From an uncultured Anaerotruncus sp. (GTDB lineage Bacteria; Bacillota; Clostridia; Oscillospirales; Ruminococcaceae), in assembly GCA_910586875.1 (NCBI GenBank), contig CAJUJI010000046.1, forward strand, positions 1 to 18,152: a stretch of 18,152 nucleotides of DNA, given 5' to 3'. Of this stretch, positions 1-7,405 are shown piece after piece. The translations under genes and the position numbers were made by a program. The notes beneath the pieces were generated by a model that did no database searches, was not told the origin of the DNA, and saw only the letters and a list, made by a program, of their open reading frames with translations. The stretch's first letter is position 1, and every line of letters starts with the position of its first letter.

Positions 1-120
1 GATATTTTTGTCAACTTTTTAAGTATTAGTTAATTGGAGGATCTTCACTAAACCAGTCATTCCATAGATGCCTGATATTCTTTTCCCCAATCTCACATTT
101 CATTTAGAAAAAGTGCGTAC

Positions 121-149
121 TTTACAGCGAAATTTTCTTTGGCTATAAT
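121..149 (+). promoter_or_regulatory. Sigma-A-type promoter before the small broken gene
   Basis: TTTACA (121-126) and TATAAT (144-149) are separated by exactly 17 bp. The -10 is a perfect match and the -35 matches 5 of 6. Transcription would start near 156 and run into the AGGAGG/ATG at 207-225. It could also continue into the FMN riboswitch, because no terminator is obvious between them. The palindrome AGAGCGGCCGCTCT (166-179) lies just after the predicted start. Confidence 0.6.
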
Positions 150-222
150 ATAAACAGCGCTAAAGAGAGCGGCCGCTCTGAGGCGCAAGGATAATATCAA
201 TCGATCAGGAGGAAAGCTCGTT

Positions 223-413
223 ATGAAAAGAATCCTATCCGATATCTCGCCACCATCAGCCGAGATACAAAATCCAAATACCAGCTCTCTATATTTGCTG
301 GAGAGAAGGCACAATATCAAATCTCTGATAATCCCATTTTCCAGGTGTTTTACTTAGAGGCTCTACATGGTGTGATCGCCAATTTCTCTGGCAATCTCCC
401 TTACGAGTTCTAA
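223..413 (+). pseudogene. Small gene of unknown function, apparently frameshifted after codon 2
   Basis: AGGAGG (207-212) precedes ATG at 223. The frame from this ATG runs only 44 codons, to TAG at 355-357, and its product looks random. From 228 onward the next frame reads a far more protein-like sequence: KNPIRYLATISRDTKSKYQ, a central stretch including SIFAGEKAQYQIS, and an ending of VIANFSGNLPYEF with TAA at 411-413. That frame has no usable start codon of its own. One extra A in the A-run after the ATG would join the start MK to this frame as MKKNPIRYLA, giving about 63 residues. I do not recognise the family. It could be a pseudogene, a homopolymer sequencing error, or a frameshifting site. 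Strongest evidence is the good ribosome site and promoter; the coding reading is inference. Confidence 0.4.
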
Positions 414-433
414 TTTAGAAAACAAACCAAACA

Positions 434-541
434 ATCTTCGAGGCAAGGTGAAATTCCAGACCGGCAGTGAAAGCCTGCAAGCAGCGATGCTGACGCGGTA
501 AAATCCCGCGGCCGACGGTAAAAGTCCGGATGAAAGAAGAT
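434..541 (+). ncRNA. FMN riboswitch (RFN element)
   Basis: The conserved core is plainly visible. P1 is ATCTTC (434-439) paired with GAAGAT (536-541). Between them are AGGCAAGGTGAAATTCC, GACCGGCAGT, an arm with AAGCCTGC, CGCGGTAAAATCCCGCGG, and GCCGACGGT followed by AGTCCGGATGAAAGAAGAT. These are the signatures of the FMN-sensing aptamer. A 10-bp hairpin with one G-U pair follows at 554-585 and probably belongs to the expression platform. It is not followed by a clean U-run, so termination versus ribosome-site masking cannot be decided by eye. It should lower expression of ribU and the downstream flavoprotein when FMN is plentiful. A weak CTGGCA-17-TAATTT promoter candidate lies at 388-416. 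Confidence 0.95.
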
Positions 542-553
542 GTGCTAAGACCC

Positions 554-585
554 GCCTTACAGCTGCAACAGGTATGCTGTAGGGC
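554..585 (+). promoter_or_regulatory. Expression-platform hairpin of the FMN riboswitch
   Basis: GCCTTACAGC (554-563) pairs with GCTGTAGGGC (576-585) through ten base pairs, one of them G-U, around a 12-nt loop. It starts 12 nt after the aptamer and ends about 30 nt before the ribU ribosome site. The tail is CTGCCTTAAATT rather than a U-run, so it may act as an alternative-pairing element and not as a classical terminator. Confidence 0.5.
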
Positions 586-625
586 CTGCCTTAAATTCAA
601 ACCATATCTTTATGTTAGGAGAATT

Positions 626-1225
626 ATGTATACCGCTTCCACAACAAAAATGTCTGTTCGTACTATCACAATGGCAGCCCTTTTGTCTGCGATTTCCTAC
701 ATCCTAGCCTTTCTGGAATTTCCAGTCCCGCTATCACCCTCCTTTGCCAGAATGGACTTTTCCGATTTTCCTGCTCTGATCGGCGCCTTTGCTTTTGGGC
801 CAATTATTGGCGTCCTAATCGAACTAATCAAAAACGCTTTGCAGTTACTATCCACCTCCACCGGCGGCATCGGGGAGCTGGCTAATTTCCTTATGGGTGC
901 CTCCTTTGTCTTTACCGCAGGGGCGCTCTATGAACAGCATAAAACCAAAAGGATGGCATGGATTGCCGGAATTACCGGCAGTATCGCGATGGGAGCTGTG
1001 GCCGCAATCACCAACTACTTTATCCTTCTGCCTCTGTTTGAGCAGTTCATGCCCCTAGAGCAGCTGATTGCGTCCTTTGGAGAATTCCTACCCTTTATCC
1101 GTACAAAACTGGATGTGGTGCTTTACAACGCGTTCCCCTTCAATCTGATCAAGGGGCTGATCATCAGTGTCGTTACCATGCTGGTTTATAAACGCCTGCG
1201 GTCGGTACTAAAGGGTACCGTTTGA
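626..1225 (+). CDS. ribU: Riboflavin ECF transporter, substrate-binding S component
   Basis: This is a 199-residue, very hydrophobic protein with about six membrane segments. It matches RibU, the S component that binds riboflavin and works with a shared EcfA-A'-T module. The sequence contains the family pattern MAALLSAISYIL, then FPALIGAFAFGPIIGVLIELIKN and later NAFPFNLIKGLIISV. The energising module is not in this window. The start chosen is ATG 626 behind AGGAG (617-621). The open frame extends upstream to 530, but that stretch is riboswitch RNA. ATG 650 is a less likely alternative start. The FMN riboswitch directly upstream independently supports a riboflavin role. It is 16 bp from the next gene and probably cotranscribed with it. 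Confidence 0.92.
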   Translation: MYTASTTKMSVRTITMAALLSAISYILAFLEFPVPLSPSFARMDFSDFPALIGAFAFGPIIGVLIELIKNALQLLSTSTGGIGELANFLMGASFVFTAGALYEQHKTKRMAWIAGITGSIAMGAVAAITNYFILLPLFEQFMPLEQLIASFGEFLPFIRTKLDVVLYNAFPFNLIKGLIISVVTMLVYKRLRSVLKGTV

Positions 1226-1241
1226 AAGGGGGGGATCTAAA

Positions 1242-1871
1242 ATGAACAGCAACGAATATCTTACCTATCTTGTAGAGCAGATTCACACCACCGTTGTGGC
1301 AACGGTAGACGACAAGGGATTGCCTGTCACTGCGGCCATTGATATGATGGCTGCGGATGAAAAGGGATTATACTTCCTAACAGCCAAAGGCAAGAGCTTT
1401 TATGACCGCCTAAAAAAGGGCGGCTACCTGGCGCTAACCGGCATAAAAGGGGAGGACACGATGCACTGCATTGCAGTGTCTGTGCGCGGCAAGGTAGAGG
1501 AACTTGGGCGCGAGCTCCTTCCCCAGTTATTCCAAAAAAATCCCTACATGAATGAAATTTATCCTACACCACAATCTCAAATGGCGCTCACTGTTTTCCG
1601 CATCTATGAGGGCAGCGGTGAATGGTTCGATCTATCGAAAAAACCGATTCAGCACCGATCTTTCGCCTTCGGCGGGGCAAAAGAGGAGAAAGAAGGTTAT
1701 TGGATCACCGATACCTGTACCAGCTGTCGCACCTGTGAAACGGTATGTCCTCAAAGCTGTATTGACTTTAGCGGGGCAAAAGCGGTGATTCTACAGGAAA
1801 ATTGTCTGCACTGCGGCAACTGTATGAGCGTTTGCCCACAAGGGAGCATTTGTCATGAGGAATCTCACTAA
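1242..1871 (+). CDS. FMN split-barrel (pyridoxamine-phosphate-oxidase-like) protein with C-terminal 2x[4Fe-4S] ferredoxin domain
   Basis: This 209-residue protein has two parts. Residues about 1-140 resemble the pyridoxamine 5'-phosphate oxidase-like flavin split barrel (VATVDDKGLPVTAAID near the N-terminus, LYFLTAKGKSFYDRL, then VSVRGKVEEL). Residues about 155-205 are a bacterial dicluster ferredoxin. Its ligands are Cys159, 162, 165 and 169, and Cys188, 191, 194 and 198, in two CxxCxxCxxxCP motifs. A purine-rich GAAAGGGGGGGA ribosome site lies 6 nt before the ATG. It follows ribU by 16 bp and so should be under the same FMN riboswitch. This suggests that it binds FMN and passes electrons between FMN and iron-sulfur clusters. 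The substrate is unknown. No signal peptide is seen, so it should be cytoplasmic. Confidence 0.85.
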   Translation: MNSNEYLTYLVEQIHTTVVATVDDKGLPVTAAIDMMAADEKGLYFLTAKGKSFYDRLKKGGYLALTGIKGEDTMHCIAVSVRGKVEELGRELLPQLFQKNPYMNEIYPTPQSQMALTVFRIYEGSGEWFDLSKKPIQHRSFAFGGAKEEKEGYWITDTCTSCRTCETVCPQSCIDFSGAKAVILQENCLHCGNCMSVCPQGSICHEESH

Positions 1872-1884
1872 AGAGAAGACCTGT

Positions 1885-2307
1885 CTATTCAGGTTCGCTA
1901 TCTCCATAATATCCTTTCCGAAATACGATTGCCCCTTGTACCAGTTCTTTCTTAGATTTTTTAATAGTAGGAACATACAATCCTATCCCTAATTTATAGG
2001 AAGTAGCTCCTACAGAATCCATTTTTATCCCGCTATCAAAACTTTTAAGATATTGATATACCTTATGAAAAGGCTGCCCCACAATCTCAAAATTTTGATA
2101 GCAAAAACCGGCGTTTATGTTCCCTTCCACAGCGATAAGCGTATCATTTTCATCAAAATGTATGTTTAGCTTGCTGGTACATAATCTGTATCCAGCAGTG
2201 TCATAATCGATACGCCTGTAATCCTCGCACAACAGTTTACATACTTCATCGCATTTCATACCAAGATGGATTTCTCCAACCCCAACATATGGAATGATCT
2301 CATACAT
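1885..2307 (-). CDS. Hypothetical protein, 140 residues, orphan
   Basis: I do not recognise this family with confidence. The protein starts MYEIIPYVGVGEIHLGMKCDEV. A G-x-G-x-I-x-L-G-M-x-x-x-E-V pattern of this kind opens some small proteins found near polymorphic toxins, but that is only a resemblance. The rest alternates short beta-like stretches (KLNIHFDENDTLIAVEG) with polar turns, and has no membrane segment or signal peptide. GGAGGA lies 10 nt before the ATG, a good ribosome site. It is convergent with the flavoprotein gene, its stop only 13 bp from that gene's stop. Base composition is clearly more AT-rich than folC or valS, which fits recent acquisition. Confidence 0.7.
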   Translation of the reverse strand: MYEIIPYVGVGEIHLGMKCDEVCKLLCEDYRRIDYDTAGYRLCTSKLNIHFDENDTLIAVEGNINAGFCYQNFEIVGQPFHKVYQYLKSFDSGIKMDSVGATSYKLGIGLYVPTIKKSKKELVQGAIVFRKGYYGDSEPE

Positions 2308-2395
2308 TCAATTTTTCCTCCGATCTGAAAACGGCCGAAATTTATAATACTGTCCAGCTTATCTGGGCGGTCTGTTCCTTTTCGCATGTATCAGC

Positions 2396-3640
2396 CTAAA
2401 CAAGTAGCTCCCGCGCTTCCGCGGCCAGATAGAGCGAACCACAAATCACAACTGCGCCTCCTTCGCTAGCGGCAACCGCCTGCGCCAGTTCCAGTGCTTC
2501 TGCCAACCCATGTGCAGCAGAAGCGGAAAGCCCCAGTGCATCCGCGCGCTGTGCCAGCTTGTGTGCCCGCAGAGCGCGCCGGTTGCTGGGCGTCACACAG
2601 ATCAGCCTCGTAAGTTTTGGCGCAAGTGCCTCTAGCACACCTTCGCTGTCCTTGTCCGCCAATATGCCCATAACCCCCGTAACCGGCCGTCCTTCCAACA
2701 GTTCCAGCGCTTGCGCCAATACCTGTGCGCCTTGCGGATTATGCGCACCATCCAGGATGGTCAGCGGCGTTTGGGAAATGAGCTCCATGCGCGCAGGGAA
2801 TCTGATTCTTACCCCTTCCGCCCAGGCGTTCTGGTCCTCTATCCCAATCAACCTTGCAGCGGTCAGTGCAGTCAGCGCATTGTCCACCTGATGCCGCCCC
2901 AACAGCCCAATGTGCAGTTCACGTCCTTCGTACTGGATGAAGGTTCCGCTTAATCCCATCTGCAAAATTTCCACATTTCCAGTTGGTTGCACCACCTTGG
3001 ACCCCTTGTATGCTGCCTGTTCCAGAATCACAGCAACGGCATCGGTATCCTGACCAGGACAGGTCAATACCGGCACTCCTGATTTTATAATACCGCATTT
3101 TTCAAATGCAATCTGTTGGATGGTATCCCCAAGAATCGCAGTATGATCTAAACCAATCGCCGTGATCACCGACAACAGCGGTTTTTCGATCACATTGGTC
3201 GCATCAAAGCGGCCGCCCAAACCGGTTTCCAGCACCACCAGTTCACAGTTTTGCGCTGCAAACCAGTAAAAGGCCATTGCGGTTATCAGCTCGAATTCGG
3301 TTAGATCCTCCACCTGTTCTGCAAATGGGCGCACATGCTGAACAAGCTGTACCAGCTCGTCCTTTGAGATCATCTGCCGGTCAAGCTGTATCCGCTCGCG
3401 AAAGTCCAGCACAAACGGAGAGGTATAAAGCCCCACATGTTTTTTTCCTGCGGCCATTGCGATACGGGCAAGCATATTGCAGGTAGAACCTTTGCCATTA
3501 GTACCCGCAACATGAACGCAGTTGAGCTGCTTTTGTGGGTTGCCCAGTAGCTCCATCAGTCGCCGCATCCGCTCTAGCCCCGGCTGTCCGCTGAATTTCT
3601 GAAAGGAATGGATATAGGCAAGCGTCTGTGAATAGGTCAA
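2396..3640 (-). CDS. folC: Folylpolyglutamate synthase / dihydrofolate synthase
   Basis: FolC adds glutamate to folates using ATP, and in many bacteria it also makes dihydrofolate from dihydropteroate. The 414-residue length is normal. Visible Mur-ligase-type motifs are the P-loop GTNGKGS (46-52), ETGLGGRFDATN (138-149), the conserved His in GLDHTAILGDT (163-173), and LDGAHNP (296-302) opening the C-terminal domain. The start is a TTG at 3640, supported by AGGAGGT (3647-3653, minus strand) 6 nt upstream. No ATG fits better. It lies downstream of valS in the classical Bacillus-type valS-folC order, but 197 bp separate them. A perfect hairpin ends 6 nt from the ribosome site and may tune its expression. 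Confidence 0.96.
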   Translation of the reverse strand: MTYSQTLAYIHSFQKFSGQPGLERMRRLMELLGNPQKQLNCVHVAGTNGKGSTCNMLARIAMAAGKKHVGLYTSPFVLDFRERIQLDRQMISKDELVQLVQHVRPFAEQVEDLTEFELITAMAFYWFAAQNCELVVLETGLGGRFDATNVIEKPLLSVITAIGLDHTAILGDTIQQIAFEKCGIIKSGVPVLTCPGQDTDAVAVILEQAAYKGSKVVQPTGNVEILQMGLSGTFIQYEGRELHIGLLGRHQVDNALTALTAARLIGIEDQNAWAEGVRIRFPARMELISQTPLTILDGAHNPQGAQVLAQALELLEGRPVTGVMGILADKDSEGVLEALAPKLTRLICVTPSNRRALRAHKLAQRADALGLSASAAHGLAEALELAQAVAASEGGAVVICGSLYLAAEARELLV

Positions 3641-3659
3641 AATTTTACCTCCTTTTATC

Positions 3660-3694
3660 AGAGCGGCTAAGGTCCTTTGGACCTTAGCCGCTCT
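3660..3694 (-). repeat. Perfect 16-bp hairpin in the valS-folC spacer
   Basis: AGAGCGGCTAAGGTCC (3660-3675) is the exact reverse complement of GGACCTTAGCCGCTCT (3679-3694), with only a 3-nt loop. In the transcribed (minus) direction it follows valS and is followed by GATAAAAGGAGGTAAAATTTTG, the folC ribosome site and TTG start. No U-run follows it, so it does not look like a simple rho-independent terminator. It may block RNase, be a processing site, or limit folC translation. Confidence 0.75.
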
Positions 3695-3837
3695 AGTGCT
3701 TAGGGATACTGCCCTAGTTTCCGCCGTCTATTGGTTGCCAATGCAGCGATGTGCAGAAGCCAACCGCCGAAGATGGCTTTCAGCCAAAACAGAAAGCAGG
3801 CGAATCGTTTACTTTAACCGCATTTGGACTAGAAAAT

Positions 3838-6459
3838 TTAACCGAGGGCTGCGATCGACTCCTCAATTTTTGCCAGATGTTCCTTATGCTTCTCCAGCTT
3901 CGCGCGCTCGCCTTCCACCACAGCAGCAGGCGCTTTCGCGACAAATCCCTGATTATTCAGCTTGTTGGTAATCATTGCAATGTCCTTTTCGACCTTTTCC
4001 TTTTCTTTGCTCAGGCGCGCCAGTTCCTTCTCCTTATCGATCAGCTCGTCCATCTTAATAAAAATGCGTGCTGCATCAGTGATCACCTGTACTGCGCCTT
4101 CCATTTCAAACTGGTCCGCCACCGTCACACCTGCGGCAGAAGCTAACCGCTCAAAGAATGGCGCGCCTTGTTCAAAGATAGCAGCCTCCGCGGTTGCAAT
4201 GTACAGATGCGCCTTTTTGGATGGCGGAACGTTCATCTCACTGCGGCGGTTACGCACCGCGCGAATTGCATTCATCAGCTTTTCAAACTGCGCCTCCTCC
4301 TGCGCAAAGTGCAGCTGCTCGTTATAAACAGGGAACGGCGAAACCATGATGCTCTCCCCTTCGTGAGGAAGTGCTTGCCAAATTTCCTCGGTAATAAACG
4401 GCATAAACGGATGCAGCAGCTTGAGAGTGTTGCTCATCACATACACCAGCACCTGCTGTGCTGCCAGTGAAGACGCGCCGCCCGCCTGCAAACGGGACTT
4501 GCAAAGCTCGATATACCAGTCACAGAGGATATCCCAGATGAAATCATACAGCTTTTGCACCGCGATTCCCAGTTCGAACTTCTCCAAATTCTCATTGACC
4601 TCTTTGGCCAATGTATTCAATTTCGAGAGCACCCATTTGTCTTCCACTGCAAGCTGCTTTGGAAATTCGACCGTGTCCACCTCATCCGAAAGGTTCATCA
4701 GAATAAAACGGGTTGCATTCCAAATTTTGTTGGCAAAATTGCGGCTGGCGTTTACCTTCTCATCCGAAAAACGCATGTCATTGCCTGGGCTGTTGCCGGT
4801 AGCCAATGTAAAGCGCAGCGCGTCCGCACCGTACTGATCGATAATTTCCAGCGGATCGATTCCATTTCCCAGCGATTTAGACATCTTGCGACCCTGTGCA
4901 TCCCGCACCAGACCATGAATCAGCACCGTATCAAACGGCACCTCACCCATATGCGCAACCCCTGAGAAAATCATCCGCGCTACCCAGAAAAAGATGATGT
5001 CATATCCGGTAACCAATGTATTAGTTGGGTAAAAATAGTCGAGCTCTTTGGTTTTCTCCGGCCAACCCAGCGTTGAGAACGGCCAGAGAGCCGACGAGAA
5101 CCAGGTATCCAGCGTATCAGGGTCCTGTACCAGTTGCTTGCTGTGGCAGTGCGGACACTCTGTTGGGTCCTCCTTTGTTACAATCAGCTCTTTGCAGTCC
5201 TGGCAATACCATGCTGGGATACGATGCCCCCACCACAGCTGGCGCGAAATGCACCAATCCTTGACATTTTCCATCCAATTAAAATAGATTTTGTCAAACC
5301 GCGCGGGCACAAATTTGGTTTTACCGGCACGTACCGCCTCATTAGCGGGCTTTGCAAGCGGCTCCATCTTCACAAACCACTGTTTGGAAATGCGCGGCTC
5401 AATCGCTGTATCACAACGGTAACAGCAACCGACATTATGCTGATACGGTTCCACCTTTTTCAGATAGCCGCCGGACTGCAAATCAGCAACAATTGCTTTA
5501 CGGCACTCCTCACGGGTCATACCGCAGTATTTACCGCCGTTTTCGTTAATGGTTGCATCCTCGTTCATAATATTGATGATCGGCAGCGAGTGGCGCAGGC
5601 CCACTTCAAAGTCATTCGGGTCGTGCGCAGGGGTAATTTTCACCACACCGGTACCAAAATCCATCTCAACATAGCTGTCTGCCACCACAGGAATTTCTTT
5701 GTTGACAATCGGTAACAGCACCATTTTTCCCACCAGATGCTTGTAACGCTCGTCGTCTGGATGTACAGCAACAGCAGTATCTCCCAACATGGTTTCCGGA
5801 CGGGTGGTTGCGATTTCCAACACCTCATCCGTGCCTACAATCGGGTAATTGATATGCCAGAAGAAACCGTCCTTCTCATCATACTCTACCTCCGCGTCTG
5901 AAATGGAGGTCTTGCAATGCGGACACCAGTTGATGATGCGCTCGCCTCGATAGATCAGCCCTTTTTCAAACAGGTTGACAAAAACCTCACGCACCGCCTT
6001 CGAGCAGCCTTCATCCAAGGTAAAACGCTCACGCGCCCAGTCGCAGGAGGAGCCGAGCTTTTTTAGCTGCTCTACAATCGTGCCGCCGTACTGCTTCTTC
6101 CAGGCCCAGGCGCGCTCCAAAAACGCCTCGCGTCCAAGGTCCTCTTTGGTGAGCCCTTCCTTACGCATCGCCTCCACAATCTTTGCCTCGGTTGCAATGG
6201 ATGCGTGGTCGGTTCCCGGCATCCATAGGGTGCAATAGCCCTGCATTCTGCGCCAGCGAATTAGGATATCCTGAAGCGTTTCATCCAATGCGTGGCCCAT
6301 ATGCAGTACACCAGTGATATTCGGCGGCGGAATTACAATCGTATAGGGCTTTTTTTGTGGATCTGGCTCGGCGTGAAAGTAATTTCCGTCCATCCAGAAT
6401 TGATAGGTCTTGTTTTCCACCTGTTTGGGGTCATAGACCTTTTCTAGTTGTTTACGCAT
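3838..6459 (-). CDS. valS: Valyl-tRNA synthetase
   Basis: This class Ia aminoacyl-tRNA synthetase charges tRNA-Val. It is 873 residues, a normal bacterial length. HMGH, the HIGH motif, is at 53-56 within PPPNITGVLHMGHAL. KMSKS is at 525-529. The editing (CP1) domain carries IATTRPETMLGDTAVAVHP (217-235) and a conserved GTGVVKITPAHDPNDFEVG. Cys pairs at 179/182, 346/349, 419/422 and 435/438 suggest zinc-knuckle-type elements. The C-terminus (about 805-873) is a charged coiled coil (DKEKELARLSKEKEKVEKD), the usual tRNA-binding arm. GGAGGA lies 9 nt before the ATG. A strong promoter is at 6598-6626. No T-box specifier core was seen in the leader of about 130 nt. Confidence 0.98.
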   Translation of the reverse strand: MRKQLEKVYDPKQVENKTYQFWMDGNYFHAEPDPQKKPYTIVIPPPNITGVLHMGHALDETLQDILIRWRRMQGYCTLWMPGTDHASIATEAKIVEAMRKEGLTKEDLGREAFLERAWAWKKQYGGTIVEQLKKLGSSCDWARERFTLDEGCSKAVREVFVNLFEKGLIYRGERIINWCPHCKTSISDAEVEYDEKDGFFWHINYPIVGTDEVLEIATTRPETMLGDTAVAVHPDDERYKHLVGKMVLLPIVNKEIPVVADSYVEMDFGTGVVKITPAHDPNDFEVGLRHSLPIINIMNEDATINENGGKYCGMTREECRKAIVADLQSGGYLKKVEPYQHNVGCCYRCDTAIEPRISKQWFVKMEPLAKPANEAVRAGKTKFVPARFDKIYFNWMENVKDWCISRQLWWGHRIPAWYCQDCKELIVTKEDPTECPHCHSKQLVQDPDTLDTWFSSALWPFSTLGWPEKTKELDYFYPTNTLVTGYDIIFFWVARMIFSGVAHMGEVPFDTVLIHGLVRDAQGRKMSKSLGNGIDPLEIIDQYGADALRFTLATGNSPGNDMRFSDEKVNASRNFANKIWNATRFILMNLSDEVDTVEFPKQLAVEDKWVLSKLNTLAKEVNENLEKFELGIAVQKLYDFIWDILCDWYIELCKSRLQAGGASSLAAQQVLVYVMSNTLKLLHPFMPFITEEIWQALPHEGESIMVSPFPVYNEQLHFAQEEAQFEKLMNAIRAVRNRRSEMNVPPSKKAHLYIATAEAAIFEQGAPFFERLASAAGVTVADQFEMEGAVQVITDAARIFIKMDELIDKEKELARLSKEKEKVEKDIAMITNKLNNQGFVAKAPAAVVEGERAKLEKHKEHLAKIEESIAALG

Positions 6460-6597
6460 TCTATTTCCTCCAATTTGGTAATTTAAAAGTTTTATTTACT
6501 TTCGTCTTGTTTTGGGGAATTGCTGCCTGTACCAAAAGCGGTAAGCGTGGGATTTTTGTAAGAAAAACAGCCTCTAAAAGGCGAAATGGTCTTTTTT

Positions 6598-6626
6598 ATT
6601 ATATCCGTTTTTTCCCTGTGGTGCAA
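6598..6626 (-). promoter_or_regulatory. Promoter of valS
   Basis: Read on the minus strand, TTGCAC (6626-6621) is followed after exactly 17 bp by TATAAT (6603-6598). Transcription would begin near 6590, leaving an untranslated leader of about 130 nt before the valS ATG at 6459. It lies between the secG terminator and valS, so valS has its own transcription start. Confidence 0.75.
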
Positions 6627-6663
6627 GCGCTAATCAAAACTTTTCACCATTTGCTATCGCGCC

Positions 6664-6701
6664 CCAAAATAAAGAGCGGGATGCAACGCATCCCGCTCTT
6701 T
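6664..6701 (-). terminator. Rho-independent terminator of secG
   Basis: AAAGAGCGGGATGC (6671-6684) pairs perfectly with GCATCCCGCTCTTT (6688-6701) around a 3-nt loop. On the minus strand the stem is followed by TTTATTTTGGGG. It begins 14 nt after the secG stop codon, the expected place for that gene's terminator. Confidence 0.9.
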
Positions 6702-6715
6702 GTATCGGTTTTAGC

Positions 6716-6961
6716 TTATCTTGCTGTCACAAAATAGACCACCAGCGTAATCAGTACAAACGCGATACCAGCCCATTTTGTAAAACGCACCAGTGTTGCC
6801 TGCATAGTACGGCTCTTATTTTTGCCCAGATAGCTGGACTCGTTTGAACCGGAAAGCGCATTCATTGCACCCTGCTTTCCTTCCATCATCATAACCGCGA
6901 TTACAATTGCAACTGCACAAAGCATAATCAAAATTCCGCCGGCAATTTCCAATCCGCTCAT
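6716..6961 (-). CDS. secG: Preprotein translocase subunit SecG
   Basis: SecG is a small membrane partner of SecY and SecE in the Sec export channel. The 81-residue product starts MSGLEIAGGILIMLCAVAI and has two membrane segments (about 5-24 and 57-78). They are joined by a loop with MEGKQGAMNALSGSNESSYLGKNKSRT, matching the family's G-rich, S-rich loop pattern. The open frame could start 48 nt earlier at 7009. ATG 6961 is preferred because GGAGGT lies 7 nt upstream, and the longer start would fall on the promoter -10. It is monocistronic, with its own promoter and terminator. Confidence 0.93.
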   Translation of the reverse strand: MSGLEIAGGILIMLCAVAIVIAVMMMEGKQGAMNALSGSNESSYLGKNKSRTMQATLVRFTKWAGIAFVLITLVVYFVTAR

Positions 6962-6999
6962 TTTGCTACCTCCATCTGAAAAATGCTCTAACTTTACCG

Positions 7000-7028
7000 A
7001 GTATAGCATATCTAACGCTAGATTGCAA
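7000..7028 (-). promoter_or_regulatory. Promoter of secG
   Basis: On the minus strand TTGCAA (7028-7023) and TATACT (7005-7000) are spaced by 17 bp. Transcription would start near 6993, about 30 nt before the secG ATG. The -35 overlaps the last sense codons of the truncated DUF3793 reading frame that runs the other way. Confidence 0.75.
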
Positions 7029-7405
7029 GCAAAAAATCTTCTTTTCCGTTTTTACGCAGCCATTTAGAGCAAATTCTAGCGGAGGAGAATTGCCACAAAT
7101 TTTTATTGAATGCTGGTTACCAAAGTGCGGAATTGGACGGCCTGCTGGCGCAGCTTGTCTATCGCCTGCAAACGCAATCGGAATTTCCCCACGAGATCGG
7201 CATATTCCTGGGCTATCCCCTCCGGGATGTGATGGGCTTTATTCAAAACAGGGGGAACAATTATACCTGCAGCGGGCGGTGGAAATCCTATGGGGATCCG
7301 TCTGAGGCGCAAGCGTGTTTGGCCTTTTATAAGAAGTGCAGCCGTACTTTCTGCAAACTGTTTGAGCAGGGTACCCCTCTTGAAAAGCTTGCCATATCGG
7401 CATGA
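7022..7405 (+). pseudogene. 5'-truncated DUF3793 family gene relic
   Basis: A frame open from 7022 to TGA 7403-7405 encodes the C-terminal part of a DUF3793 protein. The recognisable core is FPHEIGIFLGYPLRDVMGFI, then a Gly-Arg-Trp-Lys-Ser-Tyr-Gly-Asp segment, then a YKKC segment and the LEKLAIS ending. The family is normally about 190 residues. Here the first third is missing, and the frame closes at TAG 7019-7021, inside the secG promoter. Sense-looking sequence (LRSHLEQILAEENCHKFLL) extends upstream of the first possible start, TTG 7106. That TTG has no well-placed ribosome site. The function of DUF3793 is unknown; I recall members near flavodoxin and iron genes, which fits this place. I read it as a relic marking the left edge of the metal island. 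Confidence 0.65.

Noticed and set aside
530..625. N-terminal extension of RibU starting at ATG 530
   Set aside because: The ATG lies in the last conserved bases of the FMN aptamer and the extension covers the expression platform. ATG 626 has AGGAG and gives a standard RibU N-terminus.
7090..7305. TTG-started 71-codon frame behind GGAGGAG at 7081-7087
   Set aside because: The ribosome-site match is good, but the text is a shifted reading of the DUF3793 relic, which has the recognisable family motifs in another frame.
177..7313. 13-bp identical string TCTGAGGCGCAAG at 177-189 and 7301-7313
   Set aside because: The flanks do not match and one copy is inside DUF3793 coding sequence. Probably chance; not enough to call a repeat element.
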